From Odobenus rosmarus divergens (taxonomy: Eukaryota; Chordata; Mammalia; Carnivora; Odobenidae), in assembly GCF_000321225.1 (NCBI RefSeq), contig NW_004450330.1, forward strand, positions 2,706,622 to 2,770,621: 64,000 nt of DNA, in the 5' to 3' direction. Positions 12,128 through 23,018 of the stretch are shown piece by piece. The notes under the pieces were generated by a model that saw only the letters and a program-made list of their open reading frames with translations, searched no databases and was not told the origin of the DNA. Made by a program: the position numbers and the translations under genes. Every line of letters starts with the position of its first letter. The first letter of the stretch is position 1.

Positions 12128-14292
12128 AAAAAAAGCCAAATATAAGTGTAAACCCAAGATTGCCCTGCTATGCTGGAAGGGAATTGATGGAGGTTCATGC
12201 AGGGCTAGATTAGGGGCTCAGCTTGTGGGCTAGTGGTTCCTGAAGGAGACTGAGGTAAGTGGTGAAAGACCTGACTAGGCAGAAACAAGGTGGGGAGGAG
12301 CGAACTCTGTGCGTATAAAAAAAAGGCATGAGTTACCAGGCAGAGAGTTGTGTCAGGGTGCACAGTTTCATGTGAAGGAAGAGGAAAGTGAAGAGACAAA
12401 TGTTTGAACTTCTGGTCTGAAAGTCATGCAAAACTTTTAAAAAGCACATAAGCAAGTGAGCAAAGAGTACAACATTGTGGAAAATTGCGCAGGGTGGAGG
12501 ATGTGGCCAACCACAGATGGCACTGGTGGACAGAGAGTCCATATCCAGGATGGTGTAGGTACACACTCTCAGTAGAGCTAAGGAAGGGGCCAGTGGGGTC
12601 CAGGTGCACCAGGTAGAAGAAAGAGCCTGCAGTTTGAACGTGTGGAAGTTTCCATGTCAAGTATTTCTACTTTAGTTTTCCTTTTACTTTAAAGGTGGAA
12701 CTTTTGCGGGTCACTCTGTGTGACACCTCAATCGCCAAATCTGGGAAACATAAGATTTTGGCTAGAATGGCAAGTGTCTTGTGCCTAGTAAGGAAGAGAT
12801 CTTGGCATGGTGTGAAACACTTCTGAAGGCATGCAATGCGTGGGTAGATGAGCGAAAAGGCACAGCCATAATAACCATGTACTGACCTGAAGAAATAATA
12901 AATAGACTGTTTCAAATGCCCCTGGGGCTTTCACACAAGCGCATCAATATTCATCCTTGGAGTCTGCATTTTTAGTGGGAAACTAGTGAATGATGGTGCT
13001 GAAAGTGGAAAGGCCAAACTCTCCCTTGGTTGTAGTTGTGTGACTCTTTCCCAAGCTCATCTGTGCTTTAGTGGTTTCGTTTTGCTTGGCCTTTTACAAC
13101 TTGGCATCCCAAGAAGCAAAAATGAGGGACTCAGCAGATTTGAAAAAATGTTTACTCCAAATGTTCCTTTAGTACTCGTATTTCTTGGACAGAGATTCCT
13201 GATGTTCTAATTAATTGTTCTTGGTGTTTTCTTTAAAAGCATCCATTAGCATTTGTGAATCTGCCATGGCTTTTGCTCTCAGTTTTCATTCACCTGATAT
13301 TTTCCTTTAATGCAGGAAAGGCACCTCTTCAGCCAGGTGAAATATAAGTTTATTTGAAGACCTTGCTTAAAAGTTGCAGAATTCACTGGCAACTTTGGGT
13401 GATGGCCTTAAGAAATGTCAGCTGGTAGAAGAGTAGTGCTATTCTACAGTTTCCTACTCTCCTCTGTGAGATCTGGCTTTTAAACATCTTTTGTTACTTC
13501 ACAATACATTTTCAAATGCATTTGAAGTGATTAACACCCTGAATTGAGTCCTGTTGTCATATTTAATTGTCAGCTAGCTATTTTCCTTTGGGGTATTTGA
13601 CAGTTGCCCAAAATGTTGGTCTTAATCTAAAACCAAGAAGAGACCTCCGACATAGGGAAAGCCACCAAAGTGGCATTTATTAAATATAAAAGAGCACCAG
13701 TTCTCATCTCGAAAAGAAAATTCTTCTAGGATCAAGAGAAAATTACGTTAGCACTTAGTTGAAGCTCTATTAGTGTCACATGTCACATGAGGATTTAAAG
13801 ATGTGTGTGTTCCTGTAATACATAACATTTGCATTGAGAAATAAAGAGTAGTCTGACTCTCAGGTTCTATCTCCAATATGTCAAACTTACTATAAATCCA
13901 ATGGTTAGCATTAGTCCATTATCTGGAAAATGGTTTGCATAAAGGAAAAAATTAAATGATATTGATTTGAAATGAGGGAAGCTCATATGTGCATTTTAGG
14001 AACTCTAAGTGAATCAGCTAAATATATGCACCTGAGGAAAAAAAGTTACCCTCTGGGTAGTATCTTGTAATAGGTTGGAAACATGAAACTCATTAATAGT
14101 GCTAAAAATTAGGTACTTAATGAATTATACCCATTATTAGAGATTTTCTATGGTAGCAATTGTTTAAAAAAAAGAAATTGCCACACCTCTATGACATAAG
14201 AGAAAAGATACTCTAAAGCCACTGGGAATTACCACCAACTGGAAGCATATTTCACATGGTCAAAAAAACAGAGGCCAAGTTCTGGTACTTAC
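12128..14292. other. SLC9A9: Intron sequence, nothing recognised
   Basis: No exon or confident repeat. The overlapping minus-strand open frames between 12205 and 12915 have no recognisable domain and no splice context. Sequence just before 14293 is the start of the intron that follows the exon. Confidence 0.5.
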
Positions 14293-14398
14293 TATGTGAG
14301 GACGATGGCCACTGCATCATTCAACACACTCTCCCCAAACAGGAGTGTGTACAGGTCGGGGTCAACATGCAGTTCATGGAAAATGGCCAGCACTGTCA
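14293..14398 (-). CDS. SLC9A9: SLC9A9 (NHE9) internal exon, downstream of the two
   Basis: This 106-bp exon encodes part of the membrane domain of NHE9, an exchanger of luminal H+ for Na+ or K+ in recycling and late endosomes. On the minus strand the acceptor TTTCCTCCTAG precedes the exon and the donor is GTAAGTACC. The frame is two bases completing a Val codon, 34 codons, then two bases (TA) of a split Tyr codon, so intron phases are 1 and 2. The peptide starts [16 protein letters not shown] and contains [10 protein letters not shown]; the Asn-Asp pair is the conserved ion-binding motif of NHE-type exchangers. The HVDPDLY wording favours SLC9A9 over SLC9A6 or SLC9A7, by memory of the family. 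Joined to the exon at 45128-45243 it reads SATDP-VTVLAIF without a break. No stop or frameshift is present. An intron-bearing copy argues against a processed pseudogene. Confidence 0.95.
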
Positions 14399-14544
14399 CT
14401 AGGAGGAAACACACACAAAAATGCCGAGTTAGCTAAAACACAGCCATGGATTTTTCCCTGGTTGTGGTCACCTCTAAAAAGGATTCATTAAATGCTCATC
14501 TTCTCCAATCTATCCTTGGTTTCCACATTGGACCTTCATTTAAA

Positions 14545-15130
14545 AAAAATCTGATGGGTCACTCCCTTGCTTAGAGATTTCTCTGGGCTTCCCACTGCTT
14601 TCAGAGAAAGTTTGAGCTCCTTGGTCCAAGTCTTCTATAATCTGCACCCTGCTTATCTTCCAGCATCTCCCCCTGTATCCCCTGCTCACGCTTTGCTGCC
14701 TGCCTCAAGTCACACTGAACTTGCCATAATTTCCCCAAATCACCCAAATCATGTAGTTTTTAAATTTGCATTTTGGTTCACTTTACCAGAGCAGCAATTT
14801 CTTTCCCATCCATGAGCTACCATTCCCCCCATTCCTTAAATGTATACACACATACCCACACATACAACTTCTTGTTTCCCCCAAGCCCCATTCTTCAATC
14901 TTTAAAAACCTCTCAAGTGTCCCCCAGGACCCCAATTCCTCAGCAGAAATCTGGCTCACTCCTTTTTGATCCCTGTATTTGAATGAAATCACAAAACTTA
15001 TCACAGAAGACACTGGGAGCTCCCTGGAGACAGGGCACATCTTTGCAACACGGGGTACTTGGCAAATGCTCAGTAAGAGTTTGATGCATGAATGACTGAG
15101 TGAATGAATGCATTAATGAATGAATGTTGT
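14545..15130 (+). mobile_element. L2 LINE 3' portion, sense
   Basis: L2 landmarks occur in order: 'gggtcactcccttgcttag', 'tgagctccttggtccaagtc', 'ctgcaccctgcttatcttc', then the 3' end 'tggagacagggcacatc', 'acttggcaaatgctcagta' and 'gaatgaatgttg'. Several overlapping open frames across 14567-15194 lie within it and are not genes. Confidence 0.75.
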
Positions 15131-15885
15131 TACATGGCCTACTCCTGTGAAGGGAGAGGTGGTTGGCACCTGATTGGCACCTGATTATACTCATCTATAA
15201 AGATGAACCCTATGTTCCTAAAAGCAGGACTGAAGGACTTGTTTCTGGCAGCCTGCTGCTTGGCTACTGTATGCACGCATATTGTATGGAGCCTCTGAGC
15301 ATACATCAGGACAGTAAATAATCACACACTGATTATCTGTGTTCATCAAAACCATTCAGTGTCTTGATACTTGAAACAGTTATGCAAAGTGTGAAAAGCA
15401 TCATTAGGAAAATGATCCATTGAGTTGATTGCCAAAGGGGTAAAGAGGATGATTGGGAATGATACTGATGGTAAATTTTTTAAGGCAGAGTGGGCATTTT
15501 CATTTTTATCTTTTCCTAGTTCATGGACTGTGAAGTTAGTAACTACGTTGTATAAAAGAATAGTGCTATGGGGAACAAAAGCTGAGTTTGAAGATTTTGT
15601 AAGTAGAATCAAGAAGTTTGGTACTTGTTCTGCTGCAGTGGGGAGCCAGGAAAGGATTTTTATGAGAAGAGTGACAATCTGATTTTAGTTTTGGAAATAA
15701 AGCACAGGCAGCAGGGCAGAGGACAGAATGGACATGTGGCTAGAGGCTTTCCCAAATGTTCTACCAATAAATTAGCTATACTGAAATAGAAAGAATCCTA
15801 GATTCAGACTCACAAACTCCTGTATACCCTGCTTCACCCAGCACATCCACCATCCTGGGTTCTGATAGGTCAATGGCCATGGTGC
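15131..15885. other. SLC9A9: Intron sequence, nothing firm recognised
   Basis: No exon or confident repeat was recognised. The plus-strand frame at 15425-15682 has no domain and no splice signals. Confidence 0.4.
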
Positions 15886-15889
15886 TTTG

Positions 15890-16440
15890 TACTTCACTTA
15901 ATTCATTGATTTTTATCTTCCCTGTGTGTCACTAGCCCTTAGGACAGTGTTACAATATAGCAAGGCTTTAATGAGTGAATATATAAAAGATAATGTCAGA
16001 GAGGACACAGAAAAAGAGACTGTATGTCCAAGATATTTGGGATGGAGAATTGATGAGTCTTGGTGTTTGACAGGCAGCAAGGGGTGATTCTGGGTTTCAA
16101 TCCTAGACAATTAATGGGTGGGGATGCATAAGAGAAATTAGTTTGTGGACAGGGGAATATAGTAAGTTTGGTTTTGGACATGCTGACTTAAATAGGTGGA
16201 ATTTCAAATGGAAATTTCAGTAAGAAAGCTGGAAATAAAAGGCTGGAACTATACAGAGTTAAGATAGAAGAAAGAATTTGGGGCTTATAAGCATATAGAT
16301 GAAACATAAAACCACAAGAATGGCCGAGCACTTGGGCAAGGTATATAGACAAGGAAGAGAGTTCATAAGAGATTCTTAGGGACATTTACAGTTAAGGGGT
16401 GAGTGGAGAAAAAGAAGCATGAAAGACACAAGTGATATAT
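15890..16440 (-). mobile_element. L2 LINE, antisense
   Basis: The plus strand carries reverse-complement L2 text: 'tttggttttggacatgctga', 'caaatggaaatttcagtaag', 'ggctggaactatacag' and 'cttataagcatatagatg'. The open frames on the minus strand at 15913-16385 are L2 remnants. Confidence 0.65.
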
Positions 16441-19400
16441 TTGCCAAACCTGACCCTAAGTATGAACAAGTCAGCTGGAAACTATATCCATCATGAATTT
16501 CTGTAGATAGACTTTTTATTTACCGAAAATTATCCTAGAGGAAGGAATATTGAACTCAACAACCAGCTTTGGTATAGAAGGGACAACAGAAATAAAATGT
16601 TATGCATTGGCATGACAATTAGCCAGATCCCATTTTGCCAGATATAGAATCAATTTCATTATTCTAGCTGAATAGATCCTTAATGATGATAGGCAAAATG
16701 GCAGAGATGTATTCTTTAGTAGTGGGTAGGTGTTCACATTTGCTACAACCCTTACTCTTTGCAGGTAGTGGTAGGAGGGGAAGGTAGCAATCATCTCTGC
16801 TAAGTAATCTCTTTCTCCTTCTTGGATAGAGTCAAGACCTTGTATCTCATCAAAACAAAGAGGCTTCAGTTGGGGGGTTTTAATTAACAGCATTTTCCTT
16901 TCCCTAGGATCTTGTGGAATAAAAGTAAAGTTATTCTTAAACTACAAAATTCTAACATGGCAGCTTTATTGCTGACTTTCTTCTCTGTAGTTATTTGCAT
17001 TTCTAAGCTCTGAAGATGACTTGCAGCTCATCTGCACTCCCAGAGAGGTTTCCTAGGCTCACAAATAGGGATGAAGAACCTGTTTCTCTCCCCTGCCTCC
17101 CCAGTTATGGGGTACCCTCTGTGCTGAGAGGGACTCTTCATCTTTCTAGTGAGAACTTTAGGTTTTCGGAGGGGAAGGCTTTTAACTGAATATCTAGTTT
17201 TGTTCAAAATTGTTCTGACATTCCCACAATTCCTTTTGCACAAAGAACTGAACTTTACTTCATAAGCGATATCCCACACAAAAGAGAAAAGCTATTACTT
17301 TGCACATTCCAATCTACCCTGTGAAGAAATGGAACAGTTTCGAAATAAAGCCAGGCAGTGTAACCTACGAGATGGAATATTTGCTGGGACCACAAATGAA
17401 TTGAATAGGTGACTCAGGAAATTAGCAACCCACTCTTACTGCTAAGCTTGGAGCTCTTAAAGAAACTCATCTAATTAGCTCACTGGCAGGGCTCGATCTT
17501 ACACAGAATGTCCAAGACTCTGTGGCACCTTCCCAGGAGACAATCTCTTGGAACTGTGGTGGACACGCTCATACCAGCTCTGTGCATACCTGGTTGGGTT
17601 TGTAAGGACAACCTGGGCCCAAGGCTGGCCAAAAAGCAATGAGACTTCTTGTGAGAGTATGAGGAGAACACACTGGACACCATGTAGATAGGAAGGGATG
17701 GAGACAAAATCCAGTTTCTTAAACCTCTGATTTTAGCAGGGATTTGGTCTTATTTGCCTTTGTCACACTTTAGTTCCACTTATCTCTTTGTGGCAAATTC
17801 TAACACTCCATTTGGGGCTTGGGGTTCCGGTTCTTCCATACGCCCTCTCCCTACCTGACATTTTAGCTAGAGAAAAACCCATTTGGTCTCTCAAATTGGT
17901 AGTGATACAAGCACATATAACCTTATGCTTAAATAGATGAGCACACGCAAACACACACAGCTACTCCTGGTGTGAGTAGTGGATGATTGAGAAATGTCAT
18001 TGAATCACTGGAGATTTCTGAGAAAATAAATAATTTCAGCAAACAGCAAGAGGTAGTAGGGGGCATGAATGATGAGGCAGTGGTGTGGATTGCACTTCTA
18101 AGAAGCTGGTGATGAGGGATGGAGAGAGAAAAAGTAGTCTATGGGGTATAAAGCCAGGTGAGACTTTTTCTTAGATTTCTAATTTATAGGAACAGAACAG
18201 AATAAGCCAGAGGAAAGAGAGGTTGAAGACAGAGGAAAAAGAAGGGGAACTGGTGGAACAAGGTTGAGAGAAGGCAGAGACCAAATGAAGTGTTGAAATA
18301 AAGTTGTCTTCTCAGTAGAGCAAGATCATTTGCTGAGAGCGAGGGGACCAACACATGAATTAGAGGCTAGAGGAGGGTTGAAAATGGCCAGAATATCTGG
18401 CGGTGGGGGGGATGATTCAAGTTTTATGAAAAATTATTAAGGTTATATGTAAGATAATTCTCAGTCTTCAAGAGAAAAGCCCCAACAGTAAAGTAATATG
18501 ATATTTTGATTAATTTCTTCATCATACCAAGAGTCTTGTCCCCTACAATTTATTATAGCATCAAAACTAATATTTTCTCATCTCAAATATAATAAGCGTA
18601 ACTGGAGATAATAATACAGATAATGACTGCTGGACCCCATCAATACAACCATGTGCTGATTCTTAAAAGATATTTTCCTTTTTTCTTTTTCTTTTAATAC
18701 TAGTATTTTAACTGACCACTTTTCCAATGCTCTTTCTCTTTTAGTCACTTGTAAGCCTTCGGGGTGATTTAGTGACAGTCTCTTCCCTAGGATCTCCATT
18801 AGTAGCTTTCTGACCCATATTTTTTTGATGTTTTACAAAGAATCTAAATTTCAAATGATATTTTAATGCAGCAGCTCTCAGTAACCTGGCACAAGATCTG
18901 CCTGGGTCCATGGACAACCTCACACAATAGTTCTTACCCCTGTTGTTCTAAGTTATCACTCAGTCTTGTCAAAATGCTGGCTTTCCCTGGAGAGTGCTTT
19001 CTGTGGTTTTCTGTGCAAATCAGTATGTACGACATTTGTCCCCGACACATGGAGAACCAAATATCTCAGGCTTGTGCAGCAGAATTGTGTCAGGCCTGAC
19101 AGGTGGAAAACCCTGGAATTCTCATAAGCAAGGTAGCATTTTTCCAGTTCCAAAAGTGAGTATTGTGAAAATGTGTTTTCTTTTTCTCAGAGGGTTGATG
19201 GAGGAGGAAATTCTCCTGTAACTTTCCCCACTTTTCTGAAATATTGTACATAGTGAGATTTCAAGAAGAAGCTTCCAAAAAAATTGAAGTATCCTGAATA
19301 CAGGCTGAAATACTGGAATTTTTTTGAGCCTAAACCTTCTCAGTGGAGACTCGGCAGCAGAATCAGTACACAGATTGGTTTTGCCAGTCAAGCTCTGCTA

Positions 19401-20040
19401 ATCATATCTCAGAAATACAACTAGAAAACCTAAACCTTCTAAAATAGATCAGAGAAACAATACTAGATCTAGAAAGCTAATCACTAGAAGTTACTACATT
19501 GAGGTAATTCTAAATGAGAAGTTACACAAAACATCATGAATGATTTAGCCTTAAAACATTATAATTTTATTTTGGCCATCAATATATCATTTTGGTACAG
19601 AGTTAGTAGTGGAGAAAATACTATATGCAATAACACTATTACAGTCTTCTTCACCAAGGATCCTTGGGAGAAAGAAGCTCTCATGCCCCAAGGCAATGTT
19701 TTGAAAGTATCATCTAGGGACCACTGGGGTTTCTGAGACCTATCCAGGAAGATCCCCAAAGTCAAATCCATTTTCAGAGTAATATGAAAATGCTACTTGT
19801 ATTTTTCATTCTTAATCTTTCATCTGTGTACAGTGGAATTTTCCAGGGGCTTTATGAGGCAGGACAGTGCAATTGAATGCAGAAACAGATGTGAGAATCT
19901 AGCTGTCTTCTCTTACAACACACATTAAAAAAATGTAAAGCAATGTAACTTTTCTTAGTAAATTTTTTTTGCTTTGGAAATGAATTTATTTTCCATAAAA
20001 ATATGTTATTTAATATGTAAATGGTTTATGGTTGTTATTT
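16441..20040. other. SLC9A9: Intron, mostly unassigned; possible L2 relic at 18110-18330
   Basis: No exon was found. A purine-rich segment at about 18110-18330 could be antisense L2, with low confidence. The open frames at 16600-19771 on both strands overlap one another and show no domain. Confidence 0.4.
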
Positions 20041-20235
20041 TCTTTATTTTTTATTTTTAGAGAGAGAGCAATGTGCTCAGAGGTAGAGAAAGAGAATCTT
20101 AAGCAGGCCCCACATGCAGCATGGAGTCCAACATGGGGCTCGATCTCACAACCCTGAGATCATGACCTGAGCCAAGATCAAGAGTTGGATGCTTAACCAA
20201 CTGAGCCACCCAGGTGCCCCTATGATTGTATTTTC
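20026..20235 (-). mobile_element. Can-SINE, antisense, older copy
   Basis: The body (about 20043-20220) has a shortened A/T tail, 'agagagagagcaatgtgc' and the head 'aaccaactgagccacccagg'. The flanks tatggttgttatttt and tatgattgtatttt look like a decayed target-site duplication. Confidence 0.9.
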
Positions 20236-21793
20236 AATTAACAAAATATGTTTTAAAATTTTTTAAGTTCTAATATGGTAAATATTGATAGATATAACAC
20301 ACATAAACAAAAACTCCTTGGGGTGTTTCTCTAATTTTGAAGAGTTGTAAAGGGCTTGTGACAACAAAAAGCTTGAGAAGCATTGTCCTAAGGCATTTGT
20401 TGTATGTAATGAATTAACTTATATTCTATGCATTAAGCTAAGCATCATCTTGTAAAGAAATGAAAAGGGAAAAAATAGTCCCTCAAATAATTTTCTGTAG
20501 AGCTTAATTCTCTTGTTGGATTCCTGTTGAGTAAGGCTCCCTAGATCTTACTATCTCTTGTCACACAGTAACAAGCTGATTCTTTTGGCATGCACATAGA
20601 GGATTTCTATGAACTCTTAAATGAGGAAAATTATTCTTTTCACATTAACTCCACTAGTACACTTCTGGAATCACATTTCTGTCATTAGTATTTGTACTTA
20701 TTTAAGTCTTTTTTTTTGGGAATGTAAGTGCTTTGCGGACAGAGATTGTTCCTTCAATATGTAGATACATAATCAAAACATAGACAATCACACATCTTTT
20801 CCTTGACTTCAAACATGGCTGAATGGTGTTCCAGAATAATTTACTTTCTCTTGTGCTTAAAAACCTAAAGTAAGGTCCTTAGAAGTCACTAAGAGTATAA
20901 AAAGATCATCTGAAGATCATGACGTTTGGCATTGAGAAGAGAAAAATAAATAAAATATATGAAGATTGAAAAGAGAGAAACCTGAGAATAAATCTGGTGT
21001 TGGGGGATGTTTTCCAGATTTTGTGTTTGGGAATTTATAGACTGAAATCTGCTGGCACTTTATCTAGTACTTTAAAATTTTTCCCAAAAGTACCTACAAC
21101 AGGAATATTCTAAATTTAACATTAGCACAGAACATAAACGTTTAACGAAGACCCAATTTTCTCACCAATGGTGTTTAATGAGCCATGGTGCAGTTTAATG
21201 GGGGAATCTTTGCAGTATGCCCAATATCTGAGTGAGGATGACTCTCCCTGTTGTGCAAGGATTCTCCGATCAGGATTATGACCTAAGCATTTTGCCATTT
21301 TAAAAATGAATATGGTAGACAAGGGTTTGCCTACAAATCATGAAATAAATTCAGAGAAAAGTTCAATGGAGTCATAAAGCAGCCAAAATTTGGATGAGTC
21401 CCAAGAAATCAACACTTGGGGGTAAAGATATCACTGTGATCCTTTAAATGTAACAATTGTAAGGAAAGAGATAATTGTGTTAGTCATGACCATAGTACAC
21501 ATCAAATAAGTGGGCCTCACAAACAAATTTTTCTCTTGCTACAAAAATATATGAAGCAAATAGTGTCATATACTATAATTTCTCAACTTGTGGATCAAAA
21601 CCCTGAGGGACAATACAGGAAAGTTTCAAAGTAAAGGGTGAGTAGTCCTGTTTTCTAAGCAGATTAGCAAAACTGCTAAGAGTGAACAAAAGTAATATTG
21701 AGAAGAGTCTACACTGAGCATGTGAGAGAGAAAGGGGGAAAAAAAGACATGAGGAGAGAAATCATATCATGAATCCATTCATTCCCGTCATCA
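20236..21793. other. SLC9A9: Intron sequence, nothing recognised
   Basis: AT-rich, no exon, RNA gene or confident repeat. Confidence 0.5.
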
Positions 21794-22451
21794 CTCTGTG
21801 TGGTAGGCTGAATAATGTCCCCCAAAGATGTCTATACACTAATGTCTGGAAGCTGTGCATATATTACCTTTATAGCAAAAGAGACTGTGCAGATGTAACT
21901 AAGTTTACCTTAAAACAGGTAGATTATGTTGGATTATATGGGTGGCTCCAACGAAGTCACATTAGACCTTAAATGCAGAGAAACTTCTTTGCCTGGAGTC
22001 AGAGAGATACAACTGAAGAGAAGGAAGAAAAGAGACTCAAAAAAAAAAAAAAAGGAATGCCAGGAAAATTTCATGTGTGAGAAAGATACCATACGCTTGC
22101 TGACTCTGAGATGCAGGAGATCACCTGCAAGGGCTGAAGACAGACCTCTAGGAGGCCAGGGTGTCCACAGCTTTCTGTCAGCAAGGAAACAGGGACCCCC
22201 ATCCCACAACTGCAGGGAACAGATTCTGCTAGTCATCTGAATGAGCCTGGAAGTGGATTCTTCCTACAGCTTTCCCTTAAGAGCCCAGCCAATCAACACT
22301 TTTGATTTTGGCCTTGTGAGATCCAGAGTAGAGAACCCAGTTGAATCAAACTGGACTACTGACCTATAGAAGTATAAGATAATAAGTCTGCATTATCTTA
22401 AGCTGTTTGTGGTCATTTGTTATAGCATCCCTAGCAAACCAGTACACTCTG
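21794..22451 (+). mobile_element. MLT1-type MaLR solo LTR with 5-bp TSD
   Basis: An LTR (21799-22446) begins TGTGGTAGGCTG and ends GTACA, with a perfect 5-bp duplication ctctg at 21794-21798 and 22447-22451. Internal blocks fit the MLT1/MaLR group: 'aataatgtcccccaaagatg', 'gactgtgcagatgtaac', 'tgattttggccttgtgag', 'aagtataagataataag' and 'gtcatttgttatagcatcc'. An A-run at 22039-22053 interrupts it. At about 648 bp it is longer than usual, so it may hold extra sequence. The open frames at 21926-22240 (both strands) belong to it. Confidence 0.82.
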
Positions 22452-22501
22452 CTCCCCTCTCACAGAAGGAACTACAAAATGATGGGCAGGTTAAGCCCCC
22501 A

Positions 22502-22737
22502 GGCATTTGACTTTTTTTCCCCCCCAATACCTTTATTTATTTATTTTTTAAGATTTATTTATTTATTTGAGAGAGCGAGAGTACATGAGAGAGGAGAGGG
22601 TCAGAGGGAGAAGCAGGCTCCTCGCCAAGCAGGGAGCCCGATGTGGGACTCGATCCCAGGACTCTGGGATCATGACCTGAGCCGAAGGCAGTCGCTTAAC
22701 CAACTGAGCCACCCAGGTGCCCGGCATTTGACTTTTT
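22502..22737 (-). mobile_element. Can-SINE, antisense, with perfect 15-bp TSD
   Basis: The body (22531-22722) runs from 'tttatttattttttaagat' to 'aactgagccacccaggtgcc'. The duplication ggcatttgacttttt at 22502-22516 and 22723-22737 is perfect. Confidence 0.94.
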
Positions 22738-22840
22738 AATACATGAGTTACCGAGTAGGGATGTGGCCAGAACAACCTCTCATAAGCCACAGTCCTCCCT
22801 GCCCCTACCCAACCACTGGTAGAAGAGAAGTCACTAAGGA

Positions 22841-23018
22841 ATGTCTGGGTGGCTCAGTGGGTTAAGCATCTGCTTTCAGCTCAGGTCATGATCCCAGGGT
22901 CCTGGGATGGAGTCCCACATCCAGTTCTTTGCTCAGTGGGGAGGCTGCTTCTCCCTTTGCCTCCCGCTCTCCCTGCTTGTGCGCTCTCTCTCTCTGACAA
23001 ATAATAAATTTTTAAAAC
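22841..23018 (+). mobile_element. Can-SINE, sense
   Basis: Starts 'atgtctgggtggctcagtgg', continues with 'tcaggtcatgatcccaggg', a CT-rich block and the tail 'gacaaataataaattttt'. It faces the SINE at 22531-22722 at about 120 bp distance. No clear target-site duplication. Confidence 0.9.

Larger units (their letters stand above)
1..14292 (-). other. SLC9A9: SLC9A9 intron downstream of the 14.3-kb exon (partial)
   Basis: This is the intron that follows the exon at 14293-14398 on the minus strand. It begins, in gene sense, with a near-consensus donor (GTAAGTACC, read on the minus strand from 14292) and runs off the left edge of the window. I looked for the next SLC9A9 exon on the minus strand and did not recognise it, so the intron is at least 14.3 kb. 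It holds L1, SINE, L2, MIR and LTR-type relics, listed separately. Confidence 0.8.

Noticed and set aside
14293..14398. Assignment to SLC9A6 or SLC9A7, or to a processed pseudogene
   Set aside because: The residues HVDPDLY fit SLC9A9 better from memory of the family, and intact splice sites with a 30-kb intron exclude a processed copy.
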